From the NCBI RefSeq assembly GCF_016862095.1, contig NZ_BOMH01000019.1, positions 1 through 64,000 on the forward strand: 64,000 nt of DNA, read 5' to 3'. Positions 24,274-32,603 of the stretch are shown here, one piece after another. Each line of letters starts with the position of its first letter. The stretch's first letter is position 1. The translations under genes were made by a program, and so were the position numbers. The DNA is from Actinoplanes cyaneus (GTDB lineage: Bacteria > Actinomycetota > Actinomycetes > Mycobacteriales > Micromonosporaceae). Under the pieces are notes generated by a model. It worked only from the letters and a program-made list of their open reading frames with translations, was not told the origin of the DNA and made no database searches.

Positions 24274-24671
24274 GCGAGCTCGGCGTCTGAGCGCAGCTCC
24301 TCGTCGGAGAGCGGCTGCGGGACGTCGCGCAGGTGACGGTTGTGCCGCGGCTCGTGCTTGGTCTTCGCGTCGTTGAGGCGGCGCTTCAGGTCGTCGCGGA
24401 CATCCATGATCGCCGCGTGCAGATCCTCCTCGGAGGACGTGACGACCAGTTTCTCCCGGCCGCCGACAGTGGCCTCCAGCGTGACCTTCTGACCGGGGCT
24501 CTCCCGGTCCTTCACCGAGATGTACAGCGCGGTGGTGTCGGCCTGGAACGCGGCGAGCCGGGCGTCGAGCGGGCTGAACTGCTCGGCGATCCAGTTCAGG
24601 TCGCCCTGGGAGAAGCCGGCGCCCACCCGCAGACACTCGTCGACGGTGGCCGGATTGGCGACTGCGCTCAT
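24270..24671 (-). CDS. HPF/RaiA-like ribosome-associated domain protein
   Basis: A 133-residue protein with the ribosome hibernation factor/sigma-54 modulation fold: LDARLAAFQADTTALYISVK, then VTLEATVGGREKLVVTSSEED, then LHAAIMDVRDDLKRRLNDAK. A basic tail (KHEPRHNRHLRD) and acidic end follow. It lacks the long C-terminal dimerisation domain of actinobacterial HPF, so it is a short relative, and binding to the ribosome is not certain. The ATG at 24671 has AGGAGG six nt upstream, preferred to the start five codons earlier. It converges on the broken acetyltransferase gene with a 4-bp overlap. Confidence 0.75.
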   Translation of the reverse strand: MSAVANPATVDECLRVGAGFSQGDLNWIAEQFSPLDARLAAFQADTTALYISVKDRESPGQKVTLEATVGGREKLVVTSSEEDLHAAIMDVRDDLKRRLNDAKTKHEPRHNRHLRDVPQPLSDEELRSDAELA

Positions 24672-24723
24672 CGGAACCTCCTGCATCCGGTGAAAGTTGG
24701 ACGACCCTCCACTACCCCACCGA

Positions 24724-25821
24724 TCACATCTGAACCCGGTCCGAGAGCCTCAGTCCGATTTCGATCACATCCCGCGCGGTCCATTCCAGGGCCGGCGCGA
24801 GCACCGACACCTCCGCCATCGCCTGCCCCGGCACCGCGGTGTCCTGCCAGCCGCCGGCGAACCAGACCTTCTCGTCGCGGGCCATCGCGAGCACCGCCTC
24901 GTTCAGGCGCGCGGCGGGGTACGGCAGCCAGACGCGGAACTGGTTGGTGTGCGGCGGCCGCGGGAACACCTGCGCGCCCGGCAGTTCGGCGAACGCGCCG
25001 GCGATCACCTTGGCGTGGCGCACGTAGTCCGGGATCCGCGGCAGCTCGCGCTCCAGCCCGGTCAGCGCGGTCAGCGCGGCGGGCCACTGCTGGAACAGCT
25101 GGCCACCGTAGCGGTGCCGCCAGGTGCGGGCGTACGCGACGAAGGCGGCGGACCCGGTCAGTGCCGCGCCGCTGAGGCCACCCAGGGATTTGTAGAACGA
25201 GACGTACGTCGAATCGGCCAGCCCGGCGATCTCCGGAAGATCCCGGCCGAGGTACGGCGCCGACTCCCAGATCCGGGCCCCGTCGAAGTGGACCCGGGCG
25301 CCGAGCCCGCGCGCCGCCGTGCACGCGTCACTGAGCTCCGCCCAGGTCGGCAGGACGAAACCGGCGTCGCGCATCGGCAGCTCGAACACGACGGTGCCGA
25401 CCGGCTCGGCGAGGGTGGTCAGCTCGGCGGCCGTCGGGTTGCGCGGGGCGCCGGTCGGGTGGACGGCGCGCAGGCCGGTCAGGTCGGCGTACGCGCGATG
25501 TTCGTGCATCTCCTGATGCCCGAGCTGATGCAGCGCGACGGCGGTGCGGCCGGTGACCTCGGCGCCGTAGCGGATCGCGACCTGCTGAGCCATCGTCCCG
25601 GTCGGGAAGAACACCGCGGCCTCCGCGCCGAGCAGACCGGCGACCCGTTCCTCGAGCTGCCTGACCGGCCCGTCGCCGTAGAAGTCCGGCATCAGGTCCA
25701 CGGGGGCGGCGGCGCTCAGCTCGGCGAGTTTCTCCCGCACGGTGGCCGGGCGGGCCCCGGAGAGGAGCCGGTCACTGTCACGCATCGCAGCGATCCGCCG
25801 CGCCCACATATCGTCAGCCAC
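24724..25821 (-). CDS. threonine aldolase/beta-eliminating lyase family PLP enzyme
   Basis: A 365-residue fold type I PLP enzyme. PDFYGDGPVRQLEERVAGLL and EAAVFFPTGTMAQQVA form the cofactor-binding N-part. Asp180 in RVHFDGARIW contacts the pyridine nitrogen. The Schiff-base Lys211 is in YVSFYKSLGGLSGA. Threonine aldolases cleave L-threonine or L-allo-threonine to glycine and acetaldehyde. The conserved HEH-type region is present as GHQEMHEHRAY. The C-terminal part is typical of the low-specificity group. It is divergent from the SMR gene; their shared upstream region holds the tandem palindromes. Confidence 0.88.
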   Translation of the reverse strand: MADDMWARRIAAMRDSDRLLSGARPATVREKLAELSAAAPVDLMPDFYGDGPVRQLEERVAGLLGAEAAVFFPTGTMAQQVAIRYGAEVTGRTAVALHQLGHQEMHEHRAYADLTGLRAVHPTGAPRNPTAAELTTLAEPVGTVVFELPMRDAGFVLPTWAELSDACTAARGLGARVHFDGARIWESAPYLGRDLPEIAGLADSTYVSFYKSLGGLSGAALTGSAAFVAYARTWRHRYGGQLFQQWPAALTALTGLERELPRIPDYVRHAKVIAGAFAELPGAQVFPRPPHTNQFRVWLPYPAARLNEAVLAMARDEKVWFAGGWQDTAVPGQAMAEVSVLAPALEWTARDVIEIGLRLSDRVQM

Positions 25822-25858
25822 GGCCGCATGATCTCAGACTTTGCCCGCGAACGCCTTT

Positions 25859-25890
25859 CTTGTACGATCGTACTTGTACAAACGTACAAG
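25859..25890. promoter_or_regulatory. two overlapping TetR-type operators upstream of the SMR gene
   Basis: CTTGTACGATCGTAC (25859-25873) and CTTGTACAAACGTACAAG (25873-25890) share one base. Both have a CTTGTAC half-site and an inverted GTAC half-site four bases away; the second is a perfect 7-4-7 palindrome. They lie 29-60 bp upstream of the SMR start and within about 40 bp of the divergent aldolase start. The TetR gene co-transcribed with the SMR gene most likely binds here and represses both. Confidence 0.7.
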
Positions 25891-25918
25891 TTGAGCTGCT
25901 CAGTTGAGGTGCATAGCG

Positions 25919-26248
25919 GTGCCCTACGTCCTCCTCGCGCTCGCCATCGGGTGTGAGCTCTTCGCGACCAGCATGATGAAGGCCACCGACGGGTTCAGCC
26001 GGCTGTGGCCCACCCTCGCCGTCCTCGCGGGCTACGCGATCTCGTTCATCGCCCTGTCCCACGCGATCAAGGGCGGCATCCAGGTCGGGATCGCCTATGC
26101 GATCTGGTCCGGGGTCGGGACCGCGGCGATCGTGGTGATCGGGGCGCTCTTCCTCGACGAGCCGGTGACCCTCGCTAAAGTGGGCGGCATCTTCCTGATC
26201 ATCGCGGGAGTCGTGATGCTGAACCTGACCGGCGCGGAATCGCATTGA
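25919..26248 (+). CDS. SMR family multidrug efflux protein
   Basis: A 109-residue four-helix small multidrug resistance protein. The membrane-embedded essential Glu is in LAIGCELFATSMMKATDGFS, at the normal position in helix 1. GGIQVGIAYAIWSGVGTAAI is the helix 3 signature and LDEPVTLAKVGGIFLIIAGV the helix 4 region. It exports lipophilic cations with proton antiport as a dimer. The GTG start has GAGG upstream. Its stop overlaps the TTG start of the TetR gene, so the pair form an operon under the tandem palindromes. Confidence 0.93.
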   Translation: MPYVLLALAIGCELFATSMMKATDGFSRLWPTLAVLAGYAISFIALSHAIKGGIQVGIAYAIWSGVGTAAIVVIGALFLDEPVTLAKVGGIFLIIAGVVMLNLTGAESH

Positions 26249-26829
26249 CCGGGGCACCCTCGGCCAGGACCCCCGAGCGGCGCACCCAGCGGGCCCGGGA
26301 TCCGCAGGCGCGACGGGCCGCGCTCGCCGTGGCCACCATGGAGGTCATCGCGGAGGCCGGTGTCGGGCGGACCACGCACCGGGCCGTCGCCGCCCGGGCC
26401 GGCCTGCCCCTCGGCGCCACCACGTACTACTTCCCCACCCTCGACGACCTGATCGCCGCCGGGCTGCGGCACGCGACCGACCAGCTGCGCGCCGACCTTG
26501 ACGACTGGGCGCAGCGGCTCGCCGCGGCACCCGACCTCGCGGCCGAGCTCACCGAGCTGACCAGGGAGTATCTGGCCGATCGGCGGCAGGTCCGGATCGA
26601 GTACGAGTTGTGTGTGGCCGCCGCCCGCGACGCCGCGCTCCGGCCGATCGCGGAGACCTGGATGGACGGGCTGCCGGAGATCCTCGCCCCCGCGGCCGGG
26701 GCGGACGCGGCCCGCGACATCTGCGCGCTGCTCGACGGGATCATCCTGCGCGCGCTGGTGATGGAGTCCGAGCTCGACGCGCCCGGCCTGACCGCGGCCA
26801 TCCGCCGCCTCCTCACCAACGCCGGCTGA
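26245..26829 (+). CDS. TetR family regulator of the SMR exporter
   Basis: A 194-residue TetR protein. An Arg-rich leader is followed by the helix-turn-helix (GVGRTTHRAVAARAGLPLGA, then TTYYFPTLDDLIAAG) and a C-terminal ligand-binding domain. It starts with TTG overlapping the SMR stop in TTGA, so it is translationally coupled. By location it should be the local repressor of the exporter, acting at 25859-25890, with an exported cation as likely inducer. The LPLGATTYYFPTLDDLI motif is common in TetR proteins next to SMR genes. Confidence 0.9.
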   Translation: MTGAPSARTPERRTQRARDPQARRAALAVATMEVIAEAGVGRTTHRAVAARAGLPLGATTYYFPTLDDLIAAGLRHATDQLRADLDDWAQRLAAAPDLAAELTELTREYLADRRQVRIEYELCVAAARDAALRPIAETWMDGLPEILAPAAGADAARDICALLDGIILRALVMESELDAPGLTAAIRRLLTNAG

Positions 26830-26861
26830 GCGAGCGGCCCTCCCACGGGTAGCCTGCACCC

Positions 26862-27293
26862 ATGAGTGACCGACCGCCGCTGGCCGAGCGACTGGACCTG
26901 CTCCCCCACCCGGAAGGCGGCTGGTTCCGGGAGACCTGGCGGTCTTCGACCGCTTTCCGCCCCGAGGGGTACGACGGTGAGCGCGCCACCGCGACCGCCA
27001 TCTACTTCCTGCTGCACCCGGGTGAGAAGTCCGCGTGGCACGTGGTGCGCTCGGCCGAGCTGTGGTTCTGGCACTCCGGTGGGCCGTTGACGCTGACCCT
27101 CGGCGGCAGCGCCGAGCGGCCGGGCGCCGAGGAACCCCTGCTCCTCGGGCCCGACGTCGCCAATGGGCAGCAGCCGCAACTGGTCGTGCCGGCCGGTTGC
27201 TGGCAGTCCGCCGCCCCGGCCGGCGACGAGCCGGTGCTGGTCAGTTGTGTCGTGTCGCCCGGTTTCGAGTACGCGGACTTCCGCCTGCTCTGA
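26862..27293 (+). CDS. cupin family protein (DUF985)
   Basis: A 143-residue single cupin. DLLPHPEGGWFRETWRS and TAIYFLLHPGEKSAWHVVRS are the DUF985 signatures, with AELWFWHSGGPLTLTL on the next strands and VVPAGCWQSAAPAGDEPVLV before the final strand. Structures of this family show a cupin barrel of unknown substrate. The putative metal-site residues are sparse, and only one or two of the usual cupin His are clear. It is 32 bp after the TetR gene and could be read through from it. A hairpin terminator follows. Confidence 0.88.
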   Translation: MSDRPPLAERLDLLPHPEGGWFRETWRSSTAFRPEGYDGERATATAIYFLLHPGEKSAWHVVRSAELWFWHSGGPLTLTLGGSAERPGAEEPLLLGPDVANGQQPQLVVPAGCWQSAAPAGDEPVLVSCVVSPGFEYADFRLL

Positions 27294-27300
27294 CGGCCGC

Positions 27301-27336
27301 CCGGCGCCCCCACGGGGCAGCCGTGGGAAGCGCCGG
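27301..27336. terminator. bidirectional hairpin terminator between convergent genes
   Basis: Two nested stems, CCGGCGC with GCGCCGG and CCCACGG with CCGTGGG, close on a short loop. It fills the 45-bp gap between the cupin gene and the convergent leftward gene, so it can end both transcripts. Confidence 0.7.
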
Positions 27337-27338
27337 GA

Positions 27339-27968
27339 TCAGCGCGCGAGACGCAGCTGCCCGGCCTGGTAGACGACCATGCCGGCCTCGTCCAGCTCGA
27401 ACGTCGCGGCCGGGCGGTCCCCGGTGATCCGCAGGCGCTGCGGGCTGACCAGGTGATAGGTCACGCTCCCGGGCACCACGGCCAGCGACGGCACCTGCAC
27501 CCGGACGACCGGGACGGTGACCGGGCCGGACTTCACGGTCAGGCCGAGCTTGCGCACCGCCCAGGCGATGAAGATCGGGGAGTCGGCCAGCAGCAGCACC
27601 GCCGCCGGATCGATCGCGTCGAGCTGCTCGGTGCCCGCGAACGCCAGGTCGCCCGCGTCACCGGAATGCTCCGCGCGGCAGCTCCAGCCGGTCTCGGCAC
27701 GATGGATCCGCAGCTCCCGGATCCAGCCGTCGCCCTGGGAACGGACGTGCAGCGACGTCACGTCGGAGCCGGGGGCGATCTCGGCGTTCCAGGTCAGCGT
27801 GTACGCCCGCGAGCCGGCGACGATCGCCGAGCCGCTGGGCCGCGACCCTCGCGGGAACACCAGCTCGGTGCCGACCCGGTCGGTCCGCTGCCACACCATC
27901 GGGGTCACGGGCAGGTCGGCGCGAGGCCGTTCCGCCAAGGCCGCTCCCCGCGCACCGGTCGTCGTCAT
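27339..27968 (-). CDS. putative glycolipid-binding family protein
   Basis: A 209-residue protein resembling the putative glycolipid-binding family (PF06475). Motifs seen are IVAGSRAYTLTWNAEIAPGS, then TSLHVRSQGDGWIRELRIHR, DAIDPAAVLLLADSPIFIAW, and VPVVRVQVPSLAVVPGSVTY near the end. The fold is a beta-rich barrel, and function is unproven even in characterised structures. The ATG has GGAGG directly upstream; the frame stays open 50 codons earlier but without a ribosome site. No signal peptide. Confidence 0.75.
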   Translation of the reverse strand: MTTTGARGAALAERPRADLPVTPMVWQRTDRVGTELVFPRGSRPSGSAIVAGSRAYTLTWNAEIAPGSDVTSLHVRSQGDGWIRELRIHRAETGWSCRAEHSGDAGDLAFAGTEQLDAIDPAAVLLLADSPIFIAWAVRKLGLTVKSGPVTVPVVRVQVPSLAVVPGSVTYHLVSPQRLRITGDRPAATFELDEAGMVVYQAGQLRLAR

Positions 27969-28201
27969 CGCGCCTCCATTGCCGCTGTCCGGTTCCTCAT
28001 GTTTGCACCGTGCAAGCGTTCGCGTCGGCGAATCCGTCCTCCGGGCGTTCGCCTTCGAGACCGTTCCGCGCAAACGAGACCGACGGCCCGGATCGTGCCC
28101 ACCGTCGGTGTGTCGCACACCATACGACCGCCCGGTGGGCCCCGGTCATCAGGGGGTGCCATCAAGATCAAGAGCCGATTTCCGCCGTACGGCGTGAGCA
28201 C

Positions 28202-28561
28202 TCAACGCCGACCGTCGACGCCTGCCAGCTGCATCAACGTGACCATCGCGCCGCAGCACAGAACGGCCAGCGCGGTCAGCGAGAGAACCACGGCGAGCAC
28301 CGCGTGGGAGTCGCGCCGCGGCCGCTCCCCCACGGCGAGCGGAATCGTCATCCGCACGCCGGCCCCCGGACCCGGAATGGTCATCAGCACGTCGGCAACC
28401 GCACCCGCGCCGGCCGGGCGTGCGGCGGGACGGGCACGAGGGATCGCGATCAGGTGACGCCGGCTCACCGACGGGACCGGGCGGCCTCGCGGCAGGACGA
28501 TCAGATGCCGCCGGACCGCCGGAACCGCGGCAACGGGAGGAGCCGACGGGGAAGTGGCCAC
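28202..28561 (-). CDS. small membrane protein with basic N-terminal tail
   Basis: A 119-residue protein. About 85 residues are Pro/Arg/Ala-rich with repeated hydrophobic patches (VRRHLIVLPRGRPVP, SRRHLIAIPRARPAA, DVLMTIPGP, VRMTIPLAVG). The single C-terminal membrane segment is HAVLAVVLSLTALAVLCCGA. The pair xRRHLIxxPRxRP looks like an internal duplication. The GTG start has only a weak ribosome site, so the N-terminus is uncertain. No known domain. It is monocistronic. Confidence 0.5.
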   Translation of the reverse strand: MATSPSAPPVAAVPAVRRHLIVLPRGRPVPSVSRRHLIAIPRARPAARPAGAGAVADVLMTIPGPGAGVRMTIPLAVGERPRRDSHAVLAVVLSLTALAVLCCGAMVTLMQLAGVDGRR

Positions 28562-28669
28562 CCCACCACGATTGACAACGAACCGTAGCCCCGTCGATGC
28601 GCACCGTGTGCCAATCGTGGCGCGGCAATGGCCGTACCCCTGAATCGGTCAGGCCCTTGAACGACAGAC

Positions 28670-28696
28670 GGCGGCCCGGCTCGGAGCCGGACCGCC
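28670..28696. terminator. hairpin terminator of the flavin monooxygenase operon
   Basis: GGCGG and CCGCC, then CCGGCT and AGCCGG, form a compact stem with a 3-nt loop, 15 bp past the leftward FMN reductase stop. No T-run follows. Confidence 0.65.
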
Positions 28697-28710
28697 GCGG
28701 GAGAACGGGG

Positions 28711-29325
28711 TTACAGCGACTTCATCATGTCCTCGAACGACTCGGTGAGCGCGAACGGGTCCACCGGCGTCGCCGGCTCGCGGCGCTCCATCTCCCGGGC
28801 CAGCTCGGTCGCGGCGCGCTCGATCCGGCCGCGCAGCGGACCCTCGACCGAGTTGGCGCCCCAGTCGTCGCTCGCCGCGAAGACCGACGTCGGAACCGGA
28901 ACGGCGTGCAGGTAGGCGAAGAGCGGCCGCAACGCGTGCTCCAGCACCAGCGAATGCCGGGCCGTGCCGGCCGTCGCCGCGAGCAGAACCGGCTTGTCGG
29001 CCAGCGCGTCCTGCTCCAGCACGTCGAAGAACGACTTGAACAGCCCGGAATAGCTCGCGCTGAACACCGGCGTCACCACGATCAGGGCATCGGCGGCGGC
29101 CACCGCGTCCTGCGCGCTCTTCAGCGCGGCCGGCGCGAAGCCGGTCAGCATGTGGTCGACGACCTCGTGGGCCAGGTCGCGCAGCTCGACGACCTGAACC
29201 TCGGCGGTGACGCCGAGTTGGGCGGCGGCCCGCCCCGCCGCCGCGGACAACTGGTCCGCGAGCAGGCGGGTGGACGACGGCTGGCTCAGGCCCGCGCTGA
29301 TCACGACGAGCTTGCGCTGCTTCAT
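28711..29325 (-). CDS. NADPH-dependent FMN reductase, partner of the LLM monooxygenase
   Basis: A 204-residue flavodoxin-like FMN reductase. LVVISAGLSQPSSTRLLADQ is the phosphate-binding N-terminus. ADALIVVTPVFSASYSGLFK and KSFFDVLEQDALADKPVLLA contact the flavin, and the C-terminal FAASDDWGAN motif follows. It matches the CE1759-type reductase that supplies reduced FMN to the adjacent luciferase-like enzyme. Its start overlaps the stop of that gene in ATGA, so the two are made together. Confidence 0.88.
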   Translation of the reverse strand: MKQRKLVVISAGLSQPSSTRLLADQLSAAAGRAAAQLGVTAEVQVVELRDLAHEVVDHMLTGFAPAALKSAQDAVAAADALIVVTPVFSASYSGLFKSFFDVLEQDALADKPVLLAATAGTARHSLVLEHALRPLFAYLHAVPVPTSVFAASDDWGANSVEGPLRGRIERAATELAREMERREPATPVDPFALTESFEDMMKSL

Positions 29326-30446
29326 GCCTGGACCTCTTCCTTCTCGATCCCGATCTCGATCTCAGTGGCGGCGGCCAGCTTCGCGGCGAGCAGCGACGCG
29401 TGGGTCGGCGCGTCCGGCACGTGGGCCGGCTTGAGGGCCGCGAACTCCTTGCGGAGCACCGGCACGACCTCCGAGCCGAGCAGGTCGAGCTGCTCCAGCA
29501 CCGTCTTCACCGGCAGGCCGGCGTGGTCCATCAGGAACAGCTGGCGCTGGTAGTCGCCGACGTACTCCCGGAACTTCAGGGTCCGCTCGATGACCTGCTG
29601 CGGGCTGCCGACGGTCAGCGGCGTCTCGCGGGTGAAGTCCTCCAGCGACGGGCCGTGGCCGTAGACCGGGGCGTTGTCGAAGTACGGCCGGAACTCCTTG
29701 ACCGCGTCCTGGCTGTTCTTGCGCATGAAGACCTGGCCGCCGAGACCGACGTACGCCTGGTCCGCGGAGCCGTGCCCGTAGTGCTCGAAACGCTCGCGGT
29801 AGAGCCCGACCATGCGCTGGGTGTGCGACGCCGGCCAGAAGATGTGGTTGGCGAAGAACCCGTCACCGTAGAACGCGGCCTGCTCGGCGATCTGCGGCGA
29901 GCGGATCGAGCCGTGCCAGACGAACGGCGGGACGTCGTCGAGCGGGCGCGGCGTTGAGGTGAACGACTGCAGCGGCGTGCGGAACTTGCCCTCCCAGTCG
30001 ACGGTGTGCTCGCGCCACAGCTTGTGGAGCAGCGCGTAGTTCTCGATCGCCAGCGGGATGCCGGCGCGGATGTCCTTGCCGAACCACGGGTAGACCGGGC
30101 CGGTGTTGCCGCGGCCGAGCGTGAGGTCGACCCGCCCGTCCGCCAGGTGCTGCAGCATCGCGAAGTCCTCGGCGATCTTCACCGGGTCGTTCGTGGTGAT
30201 CAGCGTGGTGGCGGTGCTGAGCTGCAGCGTGGTGGTCTGCGCGGCGATGTACGCCAGCGTCGTCGTCGGCGAGGACGAGAAGAACGGCTCGTTGTGGTGC
30301 TCACCGAGCGCGAAGACGTCGAGACCGACCTCCTCCGCGTGCTTCGCGATGGTGACGATGTCCTTGATGCGCTGGGCCTCGGTCGGGGTCTTCCCGGTGG
30401 TGGGGTCGGTCGTGATGTCGCTGACGCTGAAGATGCCGAATTGCAT
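29322..30446 (-). CDS. LLM class flavin-dependent monooxygenase
   Basis: A 374-residue luciferase-like TIM barrel (CE1758 type). GIFSVSDITTDPTTGKTPTE opens the protein; EVGLDVFALGEHHNEPFFSS, DPVKIAEDFAMLQHLADGRV and DLTLGRGNTGPVYPWFGKDI are typical bacterial-luciferase-family motifs. It uses reduced FMN and oxygen; the substrate is unknown. The ATG has AGGAG seven nt upstream. Upstream lies an AT-rich stretch with an imperfect GTTGTT...AACAAC palindrome. It forms a two-component monooxygenase with the reductase downstream. Confidence 0.9.
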   Translation of the reverse strand: MQFGIFSVSDITTDPTTGKTPTEAQRIKDIVTIAKHAEEVGLDVFALGEHHNEPFFSSSPTTTLAYIAAQTTTLQLSTATTLITTNDPVKIAEDFAMLQHLADGRVDLTLGRGNTGPVYPWFGKDIRAGIPLAIENYALLHKLWREHTVDWEGKFRTPLQSFTSTPRPLDDVPPFVWHGSIRSPQIAEQAAFYGDGFFANHIFWPASHTQRMVGLYRERFEHYGHGSADQAYVGLGGQVFMRKNSQDAVKEFRPYFDNAPVYGHGPSLEDFTRETPLTVGSPQQVIERTLKFREYVGDYQRQLFLMDHAGLPVKTVLEQLDLLGSEVVPVLRKEFAALKPAHVPDAPTHASLLAAKLAAATEIEIGIEKEEVQA

Positions 30447-30504
30447 GACCCGCTCCTGAAACCCTCCGGCCGGGGCTCTGACGTCCCGGACTACCCCGCA
30501 CAAC

Positions 30505-30543
30505 GTTGTTGACGGAGAAACTATTTCAGATTCAAACAACTTC
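30505..30543. promoter_or_regulatory. AT-rich imperfect palindrome upstream of the monooxygenase operon
   Basis: CAACGTTGTTGACGG and TTCAAACAAC lie in a strikingly AT-rich stretch 60-100 bp upstream of the LLM gene. On the minus strand GTTGTTTG and CAACAACG form the outer arms of an imperfect inverted repeat. It is a candidate promoter and operator, for instance of the MarR or HxlR type. No regulator gene is adjacent. Confidence 0.3.
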
Positions 30544-30589
30544 GGCTGCGGCGGGGGTCACACCGAGCCACGTTCGCTGTTCAGCAAGG

Positions 30590-32476
30590 TCAGAAGCCCT
30601 CGCCGCTGTCGACGTCGATGGCGGACACCGGGACGGACGTGCCGTCGACGGTGGTCGTGCGATTGGTGACGTCCAGCTGCGGGGCGGGGCCGGCCTGCTC
30701 GCCGGTCAGCAGCACCCCGACCTGGCGGCCGTCGGGGAGCACGATCCACGAGCCTTTGACCTGCGCGTCGCGGACCTTGGCGGAGGCGCGGTAGAGCCCG
30801 GACGGCTTCTTCACGGTCCCGAGGACGAAGTCGTGGGTCTTACCGATCACGGTCACCTTGCCGCGGGCGCTCGCGGTGTCGAACGTGCCGACGACCTTGG
30901 CGCCGCCCTTGCCGGTCAGGTCGAGCTTGCCGTCCTTGGCGGTGCCCTTCAGCCACGCCTCGACCTTGTTCCCGTCACAGATGTACGCGATCGCCTGCTG
31001 ATCCCGGATCGAGATCGCCAGCGTGCCCGCGTCGTCCGCGACGTGGCCGGCCAGCGTGATCCGCACCGGCGCGGGAGCGGCGGTGGCGCTCGCGCCGGTG
31101 CGGACCGGCTCGGTCGGCGGCAGGGGCGCGCCCAGGCCCGCGGCGCCGGCCGACGACGGGGTGACGGTGGCTCCGGCGACCGGGGCTTTCCGGCCGTCGT
31201 CCCGCCGGTCGGCCGCGGTGGCGAGGTTCACGCCGATCAGCGCGGCGGCGATCGCGACGACCACACCGAGGGCGACCAGCGGCGCGCGGCTGCTGCGCTT
31301 CACCTTGCCGGGCGACTGCGGCGCCGGCGGCATCGCCTGGCGAGCCCCTTCAGCCGGCGGCCCGCCGAACAGCTCAGCCTGCGGCCCTCGGTACGGGCCG
31401 GCCTGCGCACCTCCGAACGGGTTGGCCTGCGGCCCGGCGAGCGGGTCGGCCGGGGCCGGCGAGTCGGCGGCTTGACCAACAGGGGCAGGGGCTCCGGCCA
31501 GCCAGCCGGTGGGCGCCGGTGCGCCGGCGAGCCGGCCGGCCCAGTGGCCCAGGTGATCAGCGGCGAGCGGGGCTTCGGCCACCGACGGCTCCGCGGCCGG
31601 GAACGCGCCGGACGGCGACTGGGCGGCGGAGAACGCGCCGGCCCAGGGGCTGCCGGTGGTGTCCGGCCTGCGGACCGTTCCGAGCCGGCTCGGGTCGGCC
31701 GGCCGGAGCTCGCCGAGAACGCCGGAGGCGACGAGGCCGTGCAGGTACGCGGCGACCCGGCGGGCCGTCGGGCGCTGGACGGGATCCGGGGTCAGGCAGG
31801 AGCGCGCCGGCCCGGCCAGCTCGGCCGGGAGCGTCTCCGGATCGCCCTGGAGGTCACCGGTGACCAGCTCGACGAGCAGGACGCCGAGGGAGTAGACGTC
31901 CGCCGCGGCGGTGGGCGGAGCGCCCTGCCAGATCTCCGGGGCGGTGTACCCGGGGGTGCCCCCGGCCGCCCCTCGATCGGCGTCCATCAGCAGTGCCGCC
32001 ACACCGAAGTCGGTCACCCGCACCTCGGGCGGGTTGCTGTCGCGTACGAGAAGCAGGTTCTCGGGTTTGAGGTCCAGGTGGACCACCCCGCGGGCGTGGG
32101 CCGCGTCGAGCGCGTCCGCCACCTGCGCCACGATCGTCGCCGTCTCGGCGGGGCTCAGCCGGCCACCGCTGTCGGCGAGGTGGCGGCGCAGATCCGGCCC
32201 GTCGACGAAGTCCATGAGCAGGGCGAGCGTGCCACCCTCGACGACCAGGTCGTGGAAGCGCACCACGCCGGGGTGGTCGACGGCCCGCAGCGCGGTCTCC
32301 TCGCGCAGGAACAGGGTGCGGACCCGCCGGTCACCGGCGAGCTCGGGCCGCATGAGCTTCGCCGCGAGCGCGGGCCCGCCGGAGCGACGGCTGGCCCGCC
32401 GGACGACGGCGAGCGATCCACTGCCGATCTGCTCGTGGAGCAGGTACTCACGGCCGAGCGCTTCCTGACCGGCCAT
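30590..32476 (-). CDS. membrane Ser/Thr protein kinase with extracytoplasmic domain
   Basis: A 628-residue Hanks-type kinase. Gly-rich loop IGSGSLAVV (residues 17-25), ATP Lys40 in ALAAKLM, catalytic loop HLDLKPEN (133-140), Asp156 in TDFGVA, and GGTPGYTAPE in the activation segment. The catalytic loop has Leu where most have Arg, so it is a non-RD kinase. A Pro/Ala/Gly-rich juxtamembrane stretch (about 265-395) precedes the membrane helix (APLVALGVVVAIAAALIGVN, about 398-417). The outer domain of about 190 residues has ITLAGHVADDAGTLAISIRD and no PASTA repeats; I do not recognise it as a known sensor. Probably monocistronic. Confidence 0.92.
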   Translation of the reverse strand: MAGQEALGREYLLHEQIGSGSLAVVRRASRRSGGPALAAKLMRPELAGDRRVRTLFLREETALRAVDHPGVVRFHDLVVEGGTLALLMDFVDGPDLRRHLADSGGRLSPAETATIVAQVADALDAAHARGVVHLDLKPENLLLVRDSNPPEVRVTDFGVAALLMDADRGAAGGTPGYTAPEIWQGAPPTAAADVYSLGVLLVELVTGDLQGDPETLPAELAGPARSCLTPDPVQRPTARRVAAYLHGLVASGVLGELRPADPSRLGTVRRPDTTGSPWAGAFSAAQSPSGAFPAAEPSVAEAPLAADHLGHWAGRLAGAPAPTGWLAGAPAPVGQAADSPAPADPLAGPQANPFGGAQAGPYRGPQAELFGGPPAEGARQAMPPAPQSPGKVKRSSRAPLVALGVVVAIAAALIGVNLATAADRRDDGRKAPVAGATVTPSSAGAAGLGAPLPPTEPVRTGASATAAPAPVRITLAGHVADDAGTLAISIRDQQAIAYICDGNKVEAWLKGTAKDGKLDLTGKGGAKVVGTFDTASARGKVTVIGKTHDFVLGTVKKPSGLYRASAKVRDAQVKGSWIVLPDGRQVGVLLTGEQAGPAPQLDVTNRTTTVDGTSVPVSAIDVDSGEGF

Positions 32477-32603
32477 CTGCGCACCTTCTCTCGCCTCTGC
32501 CCTCGAACGGGGAGATCAACTACGGTCGATCGACTGCCACGTTCCTATCATCTGCTGGATACCGCGGATCGGGTAATCCGGTTCACCGGAGATCGAAAAT
32601 CTT

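Noticed and set aside
27969..28118. A 50-residue N-terminal extension of the glycolipid-binding-like protein
   Set aside because: The extension is Arg-rich and unconserved in style, whereas GGAGG stands directly in front of the ATG used.
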